Assembly: GCA_015039465.1 (NCBI GenBank)
Contig: MU130369.1
Location: 12,782-76,781, forward strand
Length of the DNA: 64,000 bases
DNA from: Phlegmacium glaucopus
Lineage: Eukaryota; Basidiomycota; Agaricomycetes; Agaricales; Cortinariaceae
Reading direction: 5' to 3'
Below are positions 10,044-19,785 of the stretch, one piece after another. Position 1 is the stretch's first letter. Each line of letters opens with the position of its first letter. The translations under genes were made by a program, and so were the position numbers. The notes under the pieces are model-generated. The model did not search any database. It was not told the origin of the DNA and saw only the letters and a list, made by a program, of their open reading frames with translations.

Positions 10044-11585
10044 CTACCTGACGCGGGCTCGATGATACTGGAAACGGCGTGTATTCCAGGAATTCGGTAC
10101 GATCTCGATATGTTTCGTACGGTATGCGACGGTTTCGTGTGATTTCGGATGGATGGCAGATGTCTGGGGTAACTCATGACAGGGTACAGCGAATGGAGAT
10201 GCTTCGAGACAATTTCGAACTGTGATACTGGCATTGCTATTACTATATTCGCCCTTCAGCTTGCCCATCTTTTCGTGATGGCGTACAAGCCTAGGCCTAG
10301 TCGATAATTCGTTTGGCAATTCATTTGGTAAGTCTTTCGAGGATGCGATCTCGGGATTGGTAAATGGTGGTGATGCGTCGAGTACTACTTCTGTACTAAT
10401 AGATCGTTTATTTGATATTTCGGTGTCTTGCGGCGACGAAACGATCTTCGATTCGATAAGGCCGTCGATGGCCTGTTGGGTCTTTGTGATCTCCGGAAAT
10501 GAACCAGTAGCGAGTTTGCTTGATGATTTCTGCTGCGTTGTTGGCAGAGAGGGGCTTGACGATGTGTGGCACGGCGACGAGGCCACATCTGACTTGTTAT
10601 TCGAAATTTCAGGGAGTTTCGGTGACGAACTAATTGTTGATTCGATATTGCTCGCTCGTTGAATCTTCGAGCTCGTAGCGATCGAAAATAAGCATAGGCT
10701 TTCATTTAGCGACGTTGGATAGGTGCTGGGACCTCTGGATGGCTGACTATTCGAGTGTATTGGGCTGGGATGTGTCTTTGGCTCGGATTCACAGACGTTC
10801 GGAATCTCTGGTATGATTTCTTGAATCGATGGCTTGATTATATCGAGGGTTTTGGATCGAAACGGCATAGGTGCGACGAGCTGGGGTAAGCACGTAGTGG
10901 CTAAATTCGTAGATGGACGTGTTTCGAGTGTTGAATCCAATGGGACAGGTAGCGATGTCGAGGATTTGATTGAATCTTCTTGTACTTTGATCTTGGGCCT
11001 AGATTCCGTGATAGTCGACGATGTGAGAATGAAAATTGATGCCAAATATATGTCTTCGAGTGGCCAGGGATCGTCTGGGTAATGCAATGGGCTTTTCATT
11101 TGTAACTGAAGTCGTACTTGAGCTCGGAGGTTCGCTTGAAGGCCTTGAAGGAAATAATTGCTAACTTCTCGGTTACTGAGTCTTGATTTTGACTGAAGAT
11201 ACATGGCGATGCGCAGAAATGACCGGTAATACTGTCCGAACTCGTCTTGATTCCTGATTGACGCGAGTACTTGACTTTCTACGAGTTTCTCGAGATCCAA
11301 TATTGAATATTTCCAGCTGTCTATAGCTCCGGGATACAAATTAATGAGTTCTGCCTTGAAATTTGCCCAATTACTCATATTTGCTGATGTCTGCATGCTC
11401 CATAACTCGTATTCTTCATCTGGTGCATAACAGATGGTCCAAATAATAAGCTCTCGTTGGCTGAGACCATGTTGAGTTCCTAGTTGAGCAATTTCATCAA
11501 GAAATCGGATGAGCGAAGATGGTTTTCCGTCAAATTTGGGCGCGGATGGATTGTATCGAGACGGCATTTTGAAAAATGAATCCAT
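10044..11585 (-). CDS. Gag-like capsid protein of a Ty3/gypsy-type element
   Basis: One uninterrupted reading frame of 513 residues. Residues 10-60 (PKFDGKPSSLIRFLDEI) and 85-190 (WANFKAELINLYPGAI, ILDLEKLVES, DEFGQYYRSFLRIAMYL, NREVSNYFLQGLQ) fit the retrotransposon gag capsid domain common in basidiomycete gypsy elements. A linker follows (residues 200-440), very rich in Ser, Thr and Pro. No CCHC zinc knuckle is seen, and the frame ends without passing into protease or polymerase sequence. An intact long frame inside an otherwise decayed region agrees with recent insertion. The start is the first Met of the frame, about 350 bp inside the 5' LTR. Confidence 0.8.
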   Translation of the reverse strand: MDSFFKMPSRYNPSAPKFDGKPSSLIRFLDEIAQLGTQHGLSQRELIIWTICYAPDEEYELWSMQTSANMSNWANFKAELINLYPGAIDSWKYSILDLEKLVESQVLASIRNQDEFGQYYRSFLRIAMYLQSKSRLSNREVSNYFLQGLQANLRAQVRLQLQMKSPLHYPDDPWPLEDIYLASIFILTSSTITESRPKIKVQEDSIKSSTSLPVPLDSTLETRPSTNLATTCLPQLVAPMPFRSKTLDIIKPSIQEIIPEIPNVCESEPKTHPSPIHSNSQPSRGPSTYPTSLNESLCLFSIATSSKIQRASNIESTISSSPKLPEISNNKSDVASSPCHTSSSPSLPTTQQKSSSKLATGSFPEITKTQQAIDGLIESKIVSSPQDTEISNKRSISTEVVLDASPPFTNPEIASSKDLPNELPNELSTRPRLVRHHEKMGKLKGEYSNSNASITVRNCLEASPFAVPCHELPQTSAIHPKSHETVAYRTKHIEIVPNSWNTRRFQYHRARVR

Positions 11586-11920
11586 GGCTTTGGTGAACTA
11601 TTTCGGGTCAATAGTATGTGGACGAATATCAATGGGAATTTAATCGATTGGGATTCCAAGTCCAATAGTTGATAGCAATGTGCGAGGATGTCTTTGACGA
11701 TACAGACCCTGAAAGGGTGAAACGAGATCTGTGATTAACTGCGATGCTTAATTTGACGCTGGCGAAATTTGGATATGTGATATGCGAAGGATGTTCCTGA
11801 TCAGATGTGATGCGATCGTAGATCAATGTGGATCAACGTGGCTGGGCGTGGTAACGACTGTGGGTTTTTGAGATGATGGATGCTGATGTGCTGACTTGAC
11901 AACAAAATATGGAATTAGCC

Positions 11921-11937
11921 CCTCGCGGTGGGCTCCA
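11921..11937 (-). promoter_or_regulatory. Primer-binding site (TGG-start, 2 nt from LTR)
   Basis: Two bases inside the 5' LTR, on the minus strand, the sequence reads TGGAGCCCACCGCGAGG. A TGG start complements the universal CCA tRNA end, and the complement looks like a tRNA acceptor stem. The donor tRNA was not identified. Its position confirms the minus orientation. Confidence 0.6.
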
Positions 11938-11939
11938 GT

Positions 11940-12411
11940 TGTGAGGAATAGTTTCCGGGTGTGTGCGAGTATAGGGGGAGTTGACTCCGTCAACTTTAGT
12001 GTTCCGATTTGTTGATTTGTTTATTATTTTAGTACTTGGTTATGGAATTTCTTAGTTTTCATGTTGTTTTTGAGTGCCTCAGTTGTTCTGTTGTTATGTT
12101 ATATATGTTTTTTTTATACTACAATATAACTACAGCTTTTTATACCTTTAGTTTGTAGTACTGTGTTTTGAAAATGGATATATGGGAATCTAAGATCCGA
12201 GAATAAAAACGGAGAGGTAACAAATTTGTATGTAAGAATGGACTGTGTAATTTCGGAGTAATTTCCAAAAGGGGAATGAATTTGAAATTGATAAAATAGG
12301 AAACGTACGAATTTGGAAAATGTAACGCGGTGCGAAATTCCGTATGTGATATAATGAATTTGAAATTATGAAAATAGTAATAATTCGAGGTAGGGAGAAT
12401 CCCTCCTCACA
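11940..12411 (-). repeat. LTR (5' LTR of the minus-strand element)
   Basis: This 472-bp copy differs from 7986-8455 by one T/G change near 12072 and two extra bases (TG) before a T run. Confidence 0.9.
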
Positions 12412-12415
12412 GTTT

Positions 12416-12856
12416 AACAATAAAATATAAATAAATTTTATGTCAAATGCCCAAAAACAATGATTTACCTACCACGCACATCTGACTCTTTCGCACTGGA
12501 TTACATTGTGGTTATCTACACGGCCTTTGAGCCAAAAATGGGGAGATTGCAAAAAAAGGTTATGGGCCTGACGGAACCAAGTTACCAGCTCATGTCTGCG
12601 ATTAAGTATTTGAAAATGTTACCGGGGGTCCCCAGATGTGTACTACGTTGCACGCAGATGGGTGATTTATTTTAACTTGCCACCAAAAAAATAAGGTATA
12701 AAATGTTAGGTAATCAATTAATTTGAACGCAAATCATGAGACAGTGACTAGTTGAATTTGCACCGTGTGTACTGGGTAACCAACACTGAGCCGACTTCAT
12801 TTGCAGCAACCAGAGCTCACCTGCTCACAGGGCCAAGCATAGCTATAATACAACAA
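12416..12856. other. Upstream region of F-box copy 1, no gene seen
   Basis: It aligns with 25115-25434 in the second unit, which lacks about 130 bp of it. It is AT-rich at the start, and no complete reading frame or RNA gene was recognised. Confidence 0.4.
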
Positions 12857-14261
12857 ATGGTTGTCGATGTAAGTGCGTAAACGTTCCTGGGTTCGAAACG
12901 GATACAGTAAGTTTATTGAGGGTAAGTCGGAAATATTGATTTCCGATGGTGCGAGCGCTTAAGTCACGTGACGTGATATACGATGACAATTAAATGTAAT
13001 CCGTATTGAGATTCGAGAAATAGTGCAGTAAAGAGATTTTTAAGGTCCCTTTATGAGAATGAGATAAGAACTTGAGCTAGCTAATGAGGGGTGATTTTCC
13101 ACTATCTTTCTACAGTAAATACGAGCTGCTTTTATATGTAGAAAGGAAAGAAATTTTAAAATGAAATCTCTTAGCGTCTGATCTTTAAGAAATTTTATGC
13201 TGCTTTAATTTAATTTAAGAGCGTCCTAGCTCTTTTTTAGGTATGTTCATTTTTCACCTTCCTTGCGCGCGCCTGGTCCTGGCCGTACTCTTGATGCTTG
13301 TGCGTTACTTTTCCAGAACGGGACAAGTCACACGTGACTCGTTTCTAAAATGGGATTCACTGGTGAAATACCCTGCTGAACGGTTACCGTTCCTTACATC
13401 GAGCTTCCCGCCGAAATACTGATCCAAATATTCTATATTGCAACTGATGAGGACATCATTATCCACCATGGATTGGGTACCGTAATGGCAGATTCGGCGT
13501 GGTACAAAGATAGAGACAATTGGAAATTAAGGTCGCCTCAAGAATTGCTCAAGAAGCTATGAAAATATTGCAAAGGCGAAGTTACGCAATGAAGGTGAAT
13601 ATTATCTTTGTATCGTGCCCGGCAATGTGTTCTTACCTAGCTTTGATCAATTGGCAATTGTTTCTACTTGTAAACGCTGGCGGGACTTGGGTTTTGAATG
13701 CCTCTTCCATTGCTTATACCTCCGCGATCCAGACAAGTTGAATTCACTCTGTGCCCTTCTCAACTCTTCATCTTCCATAGCCACCCCAGTAACTTCATCT
13801 TGTGGTTGGTGGACCAGGAGAATCCATATTTCGCGCTTCTACATTACTCCATTCTATACCGCATTGAATACCGCACGCAACAGCATCAACACCACAAAGG
13901 ACAATTTCGAAAACGCGCTTGTATCTGTTATACAGTATTGTCCTAACCTAGAATCTTCGTTGTCGAACAACCACTCAAAACTGCTTTTGGACCTGTTACT
14001 GACGCGCTCAAAACCTACGCCTCGCAATGGCTGCGTACAGTGCAATGGAATGTAACTGGTGACACCTCTAAAGTCATTTGGGCACTCGATTCGCTGCCCC
14101 CATCTCACATCCTTACTGAACTTATGCATCAGATCCTCGGCATGTCCTACCCCGCCGCTTGCTCTGAAAACTCCGTCATGAAGCCTCGTAATGAGAGTTG
14201 CTGCAAATGGGATAATCGAAGGGGTAAATCCGTTGCAGAGCCAAGCCTAGCGCATTCTTGA
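12857..14261 (+). pseudogene. F-box protein gene, copy 1, start codon split off by a MITE
   Basis: ATGGTTGTCGA at 12857 continues, after the MITE (12868-13398), as TCGAGCTTCCCGCCG: joined, the frame matches copy 2 (MIVELPAEILIQIFYLATDE). Then come DRDNWKL, a one-base frame change, an exon ending QRRSYAMK, an intron (about 13594-13660), and FDQLAIVSTCKRWRDLGFEC, which completes the F-box. Further on are TARNSINTTKDNFENALVSV and YASQWLRTVQWNVTGDTSKV. F-box proteins recruit substrates to SCF ubiquitin ligases. The insertion, the frame change and a further break near 13965 make this copy non-functional. The C-terminal frame ends at 14261. Confidence 0.75.
12868..13398. mobile_element. 531-bp MITE with TCGA target duplication
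   Basis: The termini are TGTAAGTGCGTAAACGTTC on the left and, on the minus strand, TGTAAGGAACGGTAACCGTT on the right: an imperfect 20-bp inverted repeat. TCGA flanks both sides (12864-12867 and 13399-13402). The second unit has the empty site (GATTGTCGAGCTTCC near 25440). There is no coding capacity. A 4-bp duplication with TGT ends recalls Ginger-type transposons, but this assignment is a guess. Confidence 0.8.
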
Positions 14262-15903
14262 TCAGTTGGCACCGGGGATGCTGTTTCTCCTCAATGTCGT
14301 GGGCGATTTCTTCATTGAGATCAATCTCGATGCATTAGAAGCGAAACTCTGCCCCATCAGCAGTCAGATTGCACAAAGACCAGCTCGGTTTACAATAGAG
14401 TGGAGCGATCTATATTCCATTCACGAGTGAGGTGAGGTTGGCAGGTCATTTTCATTGGGTCTCGTCGATCGTGGAACTGCAGCCGACCCAGCCGCTTGAT
14501 ACAAGTCAGTCGCAGCCTACGTTTCTCCGCATGCGAACTCTACTCACGATATATGTCGAAACAATTTGAAATCAGCCTATCCCCCATCATTGAAGACACG
14601 CATACATTTGCCGATACCTTACGAGGTTCGAATAGAGTGGAAATTAAGCCTGCGACCACTGATACAGTAGATAGCTCAGGATCAAGTTACGGAGAGTTGA
14701 TACAGAAGAAGGTATCCTTATCTCCCAGCCGAAGCCGAGCACGTTCTTCTTGTTTTTTTTTTTGCCGTCGATGCGTGGTGTGGACTTCTGTATCGAGTCG
14801 TCATCCCATTTAACCCATTTTCAATCCGGCTGGCCTCCCATGACTTTGCTTTCCGATTATCATTATTCCCCCCCCGGTACCCTCCTCTGGCCATTCCAGT
14901 ATCTTTCACATTCGATATGATCATATATTCATGTTTTTCCACATTCCAACCCGCCTACATGGATTTATCTTATCATTACGCTGGAGCTTTCCATTACAGA
15001 TATCCCGTTCCCATGTGCTCATGTATAAGATTGATTATACTCAAATTACTCAAACGATTTGAATGATATTTGTGTCATCTGAACGATACTTCATTTCACT
15101 ACCAAGCTAGATCATCCTTTTTTTAGAAATATTCACACCCTCTTAGAGCTGCTCAGCGCTCATTTCTGATTCAGAATTCTGATTTCAAAAGGTTTGCACA
15201 GGAAAGTCTTGAGTGTTGTCTTTCGAAAACTTATCTGTTACATCGGACAAAACATGTACTCCCTCGAAAGATAAAGCGCAACCGTGAATCTGTAAGGTCG
15301 TGCTCCGAGTCGCAGATCCCGTTGCGGTTGTTTCTAATTTTTACTCATGAGAAAATCAGCAGTGCTATCTTCGGGCGCCGGCGCTAGCCTCGCTCCAGGA
15401 TTGATGTCTTCCTTGATATCGAGAAGTTAGAAAGGTGTCCTTCAATGTCAACGCCTTCATCCGGCTCGGGATCAGTAAGATCAGACCCTTGTTTTTTTGC
15501 GGGGATATTATATTTAGATCAAATGCTTACGGAACGTCATCAATGATCGGCAGAATGTTTTTTTGATGAGCTGCCAAGTGCTGCCAAAGTGCTGCCCTTG
15601 TGAGGTAAACCTGGGATAAATCTGGCAAAACTTATGTAGGCTCAACTAAGTCCTCTCAAAAGGTGAGAAGGACTTATAAAATAGTCCGCGTTTCATCAGG
15701 GCAGTGCATAGTTTTAATCAGAAACCGCCTTTCCTCCAGAAACCCGGGGTTTGTTCTGCATTTGGTAGAAACTCTCCCTCCATCAACTGATGGGCTTCTT
15801 CCAGGGATTAGTAGAGCTGAGTGCTGCAACGGTGATGTGAAAATATACTCTAGCCCTCGCCTAATTACTCTAATCAACCTGATCATTGTCCTATGCTAAA
15901 AAC
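14262..15903. other. F-box 3' remnants and non-coding paralogous sequence
   Basis: From 14270 to about 14640 short open stretches (GMLFLLNVVGDFFIEINLDA, TIEWSDL) look like the decayed C-terminal half of the F-box protein. From 14970 on, the text aligns with 26620-28060 of the second unit. No intact gene is seen. Confidence 0.45.
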
Positions 15904-16881
15904 TTGTGTGTGAGGGCCATTATAGCGTCTTCGTGAGCATTGAGTTCACCCTTGCTGTAAAGCAAGGTCTCTCCGGGGTCTAAAGTCAAAATTTGTTGTT
16001 TTACCTTGACAGGTTTCAACACAACTAAACACAATACTTTCACTAAAACCACCGAAAGTTAAACAGCTGTTTGTATTTGTTTTTGGGTACATTCAAATGT
16101 CTTTTTTTAGCGTGTCTGCAAGCGCACGCCCTTGTTTTCAGAACTCAAGGATGACGGCCAAAGCTTTATGCATGTGCTCGTGCAACAATTTTATTTTATT
16201 TTCAATTAAAAACCCAAGAATTGTAAAGAAAAAGAACATCCCATCGCACGTGAACCACTTGTCATGAGAACCGAATCACGTTTTCAATGATGAGATACTG
16301 AAAAAAAACCCTTGAATTCCACCTCTACACATGTTCTTGCCCTAGAAGATGTCGCATCCCGTGAGTTGTCAAAGGCAGATGGGAAAAAGAGAGCTGTCGA
16401 TGAAGACGAAGACGCTACCGCAACCGAGGGAGAGACCTCGATCATCGAAGGACCACTTAAGAAGAAGAAAAAACAGAATAAATAGTAAGTGTTTCTAAAC
16501 CGAGTTCATTCATCGGATAGCTACTGACTCGTACGCATAACTTTCAATGGCATTAGAACAAGTACATGTGTCAATCTCAACTTCCGCATCGAACAGCTGC
16601 TGACTTGCATTCAAAGGTTTCAATGACATTAGATTTTCTTAGTGTCTCGTTTTATATATATTGTACTATGAACAGCGATTGCCATAGCTACAGCAAGGTT
16701 TTTTGTCGACGAAGTCGACCCCTAGTTCTTAAAGACGCCAGGGATTGACACTGAGTAAACCGTTTTCGCGCGGCAATCACCATCAACACGTGTAATCACG
16801 GAAGTTACCGGCAAGTCTTGCGTTACCTTTGAAAGCCGCATCTGCTTATAAGAAAAGAACGAGCCCCTAAAGGGGACTCGT
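15904..16881. mobile_element. Insertion of about 1 kb in the first unit only
   Basis: In the second unit (near 28065) and in the third copy (near 60220) CATTGTC...GCTTAAA runs directly into CCGGCCAAGAAACGCG. Here the two halves are separated by about 980 bp. The ends (TTGTGTGTGAGGG and GGGGACTCGT) show no clear inverted repeat; AAC flanks both sides. The insert carries a coding fragment (16333-16485) and text also present at 39880-40230, so it belongs to a dispersed family. Confidence 0.55.
16333..16485 (+). pseudogene. C-terminal tail fragment of a basic host protein
   Basis: The frame reads LALEDVASRELSKADGKKRA, an acidic stretch (DEDEDATATEGE), then PLKKKKKQNK and a stop. The acidic-then-lysine tail resembles the ends of nucleolar or ribosome-biogenesis proteins, but the source gene is not identified. 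A second copy of the tail (EGPLKKKKKQNK) sits at about 39886-39931, where the stop codon has become TGG. It was probably captured by the mobile sequence. Confidence 0.4.
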
Positions 16882-17203
16882 AACCAGCCAAGAAACGCGA
16901 AAAAAGCCGGAAAACAAGGAAAACACAATACAGTATATGCCTGATCCCAGGTCCGGATAAAGTTTGGATGATTGAGTCGTTTCCGGATAAAAATCGTGAT
17001 TTTTTGGTGATTTTGGTGGGGGTCCTCTCAAGCCCAAATCTGAAGTCGGAATGCCAAAAATTTTCGCCAGATGTCAAAGTTGTTGACTTTCTTTGTCCAC
17101 GACTGTACGCCAGTAGCGAGCGACGATCAGGGACATGTGTAAAATGTACCGCGTCCGGATCGGTCACACTGGTGCAGGAACCTGTGCATTGGAGCTGCTC
17201 GCG

Positions 17204-17210
17204 TATAAAA
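17204..17210 (+). promoter_or_regulatory. TATA box of secreted-protein gene 1
   Basis: TATAAAA lies 61 bp upstream of the ATG, inside a promoter conserved in all three paralogues (CTGTGCATTGGAG, then GTATAAAAGGC). Confidence 0.65.
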
Positions 17211-17264
17211 GGCGATCTTCCTGGGCGCTTGAGCATCCAACTTCATCCTCCCCTTAGAGCTCTC

Positions 17265-17883
17265 ATGTATTCAAAAATCTTCGTTTCAGCACTTTTTTCT
17301 CTCCTCTTCGCTTTTGCAGTTGTAGCTACTCCTCAACCTCTTCCTGAGGAACGTCGAGGTATCTTCCATTTACATCTCTCCGAGAAAAAACGAGTTCTAA
17401 TAGATTTTATTCACAGACATATTTAGTGATATAAATCATGCTCGTACTTATTGACTTGAATTTTCACTCTTTTATATATATTCACGAATTATTGTTATTA
17501 TTAGTCGGCGACGGGGTCGCCTCAGTCGTCGGTGATGTCACTAGCATTGCTGCAGGTGTTGTTGAAACAGTCACATGTCAGTCATCTTCTATTATTACTG
17601 CCCACATATCTAATCCACAGAAATTACAGCTGTTGGTGGCAAAGCAGTTACAATCATTTCAAGTGATGGAGGAGAAGCTTTCACCCTAGCTACCTCAGGA
17701 GCGGGTGTCGTAACATCTGTGTTCGGCTCTATCTTCACTGTTGCCACCGGGGCTATCGGATCTGCCTTCACTGGAGAGACTAGTGGCGCTTTTGTACCCT
17801 ATGCTGGTGTACAGACACCACTATTAGTTGGCCTTGCATCTGTCATAGTCGGCGCCTTCTTGGGAGCGGCGATTACATTGTGA
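17265..17883 (+). CDS. Small secreted protein, family member 1 (148 aa)
   Basis: Exons 17265-17358, 17417-17443, 17505-17576 and 17630-17883 join in frame. Residues 1-22 form a signal peptide (MYSKIFVSALFSLLFAFA). A short variable linker follows, then DGVASVVGDVTSIAAGVVET and a conserved C-terminal half (GGKAVTI, GGEAFTLATS, VTSVFGSIFTVATGAIGSAF, TSGAFVPYAGVQTPLLVG) ending in a hydrophobic stretch (SVIVGAFLGAAITL), possibly a membrane anchor or GPI signal. The acceptor of exon 4 is TTACAG; the nearer CCACAG would create a stop in all three copies. No Cys residues are visible. I know of no family; the role is unknown. The paralogues are 28475-29142 and 59203-59857. Confidence 0.75.
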
Positions 17884-18833
17884 TCATTCCGAGTTTGTAG
17901 TCGATTGGTATAGCTCGATTCGGATTGCCCATTCCCACGCCTTCTTTTCTCACGCGTGGTTGGGGGGAACTTTTGAAGTCATCATGATGTCGTGTAAATT
18001 TAGGGATATCTTCAATGTCGAAAACATACTTACTTACAAACTAAGTAGAACTGTAACAAGTACTTAGTATGTATAGTCGGTATTATTTGATTATATCTGG
18101 AACACTCAGGACCTTGATTCGCGGGTTGAGGCTGTTGAGTTAACAGAATTGCGCACCAAATCAAGTGTCATAAAGAACTGGTATTGAACAAACCGCCCCG
18201 ATTCCATATAGTAGGGTGTGAGTGCCTGAGTGCTCCCGCATATTGTTGACGTTGACGCGGGGAACCTTGTTGGGGTGCGTGGGTTAAAGGAAGGAAAAAA
18301 AAAATTACATTTTTTGTTGATCGATAAGATTCGCACATTCGATCCGTTTAGAGTACGGCCTATCCAGCAAAGACGTTAATCTAGCATTGAACAGATGCTT
18401 GCATGAACTGTCTAGTTCCACATCCATGTATGCGTCTACGACATGTCTCCGTTAGCCTGGATAGAAGTCTAGCTATTCAGATCTAAAAGACCAATGCAAA
18501 GAGATAATAAACATGAGGGCTGAAGAAAAGTGAGTTGGGACCCCAAGCGTAAGGTTTTCTCCTCCTGTTTATGAAGTCGCAAGCATGTGTTTCGGGAAGC
18601 ACACCGCCATTTTCTTCCTTGATGTGCTCTACTTGTACAGAGTGTTCGTCTTCAGCGTTGTACGCCCAGGCGACACAAACAGCGACTGAGATCGGAGTCG
18701 TTAAATAATTAGGGGAAAACGAGTCTAATGTGCATACTGGCCGGGATGCAGACGTAAAAACTATATGTGATAGTTGGCATCCTTATTTAGTAACGACTGT
18801 GGTAACGACGCACCTAATCTTTCTCCAAAGGTC
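17884..18833. other. Gap, paralogous to 29143-31264
   Basis: It aligns with the second unit except that the latter has about 980 extra bp (29307-30285). No gene is recognised. The segment just before 18834 is probably decayed upstream sequence of the helicase. Confidence 0.4.
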
Positions 18834-19140
18834 AGAGAAGCCCGTCGCCATTGACCCACATGATTATCAGTGTGAAGGAATATGTCGGGCGCTAGGTGGA
18901 GATGAGATTATTGCTACGATGGCAACAGGTGCAGGAGAAACAGGGTTGTTGGGCTTCCTCATTTTGGTGGTCTGTGCAATCTCTCATGATCCAAGTTTGG
19001 CGTTGCAAGGCCGCACCTTCCCCAAGAATCCTTGTATGCTTGTCATATGTCCCACTAAAGCTCTAGAAGAAGACATGGTATGTGCATTAGCTCTAACATA
19101 TTCAAGGAATAGAGGTGGATGGGTGATTCGATGGTCGTGA
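18834..19140 (+). pseudogene. RecQ/DEAD-like helicase fragment with ruined Walker A
   Basis: The frame reads KPVAIDPHDYQCEGICRAL, IIATMATGAGETGLLGFLIL and NPCMLVICPTKALEEDM. This matches the Q motif, motif I and motif Ia of the RecQ/DEAD-like helicase domains that are abundant in agaricomycetes. The Walker A motif reads GAGET where functional enzymes have GxGKT, so ATP binding should be lost. Only about 100 residues remain and no motif II or later follows. Copy 2 (31265-31463) lacks motif I altogether. Confidence 0.65.
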
Positions 19141-19785
19141 AGGTGTCTTGAAACAATAGGTTTCGAGAGGTTGGTTCGTGATAAAATCGCGAGCGGTGTA
19201 CAGAGAAGGGAAGTCAGGGTTATTGAGTAGAGTGGCTGATGAGGGTGCGAAAGTGAATGAATTGAAGCTCATCGGTTGAGGATTCTCTGTTGATATGGGA
19301 TGACATCCGTAAAAGGAAAATACACGTGATTTCGAAATCGTGGGCGTGAAATCAAAATCAGACTACATTACAAGTTAAATTCTAAAGAGCCCATTTCGTC
19401 AACTGTTACGTACGTTAATTTTCAAGGCGAAGGTCTGAAGGTTGGTGCCACCAGAAATTTTACAGCTAACCCTAGTGGACAGGTCTCCAAAATTTCCGGA
19501 CTCACGCCGGTATTGTGGCAATAAACTACTGTTTCGAACACGCGACAATTTGAAGTAAGTTCCACACAAATTCGTACAATCATGGGGAGGCAGAACTCAC
19601 GCCTCCTGCAACAGTCGTGTGCTCGAAATGGAATATTTGTACTTCACAGTAGTATCAAGCGTCGATGGAATGGCGGCTTTGGGAAATCTCACCACCCGGC
19701 ATGTAGCCCAGGTGGTGGTAATTACCATTCTTTGCTCCGCCATCAAGCATCTTACGATGTCACTTCTTCGCTAAACCGTCGAATA
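19141..19785. other. Gap between helicase and S41 remnants
   Basis: The first half aligns with 31464-31680 of the second unit. No gene is recognised; a minus-strand reading frame in the copy at 31447-31767 is not preserved here. Confidence 0.4.

Larger units (their letters stand above)
7986..12411 (-). mobile_element. Gag-only LTR retrotransposon, 4.4 kb, young insertion
   Basis: Near-identical LTRs (470 and 472 bp, starting TGTGAGGA and ending TCCTCACA) flank a minus-strand gag gene. Just inside the 5' LTR (minus orientation) is a tRNA-like primer-binding site; a 1.6-kb repeat-rich stretch lies downstream of gag. No protease, reverse transcriptase, RNase H or integrase reading frame is present, so mobility would need enzymes from a partner element. 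The LTRs differ by one substitution and a 2-bp indel by my alignment, implying recent insertion. The GTTT target duplication and the empty site in the paralogous unit fix the boundaries. Confidence 0.88.
2598..19785 (+). repeat. First unit of a tandem segmental duplication
   Basis: The order S41, conserved block (3960-4760), PLAC8, F-box, secreted protein, helicase is repeated in the same order and strand from about 21060 to 31830. Long stretches align nearly base for base, for example 5978-6590 with 23306-23883, 12412-14050 with 25110-26090, and 18060-19140 with 30300-31463. This unit also carries a tyrosinase remnant and three later insertions that are absent from the second unit. Confidence 0.8.

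Noticed and set aside
11921..11937. Possible tRNA gene near the LTR
   Set aside because: Only an acceptor-stem-like 3' end is present, and its position next to the LTR identifies it as a primer-binding site.
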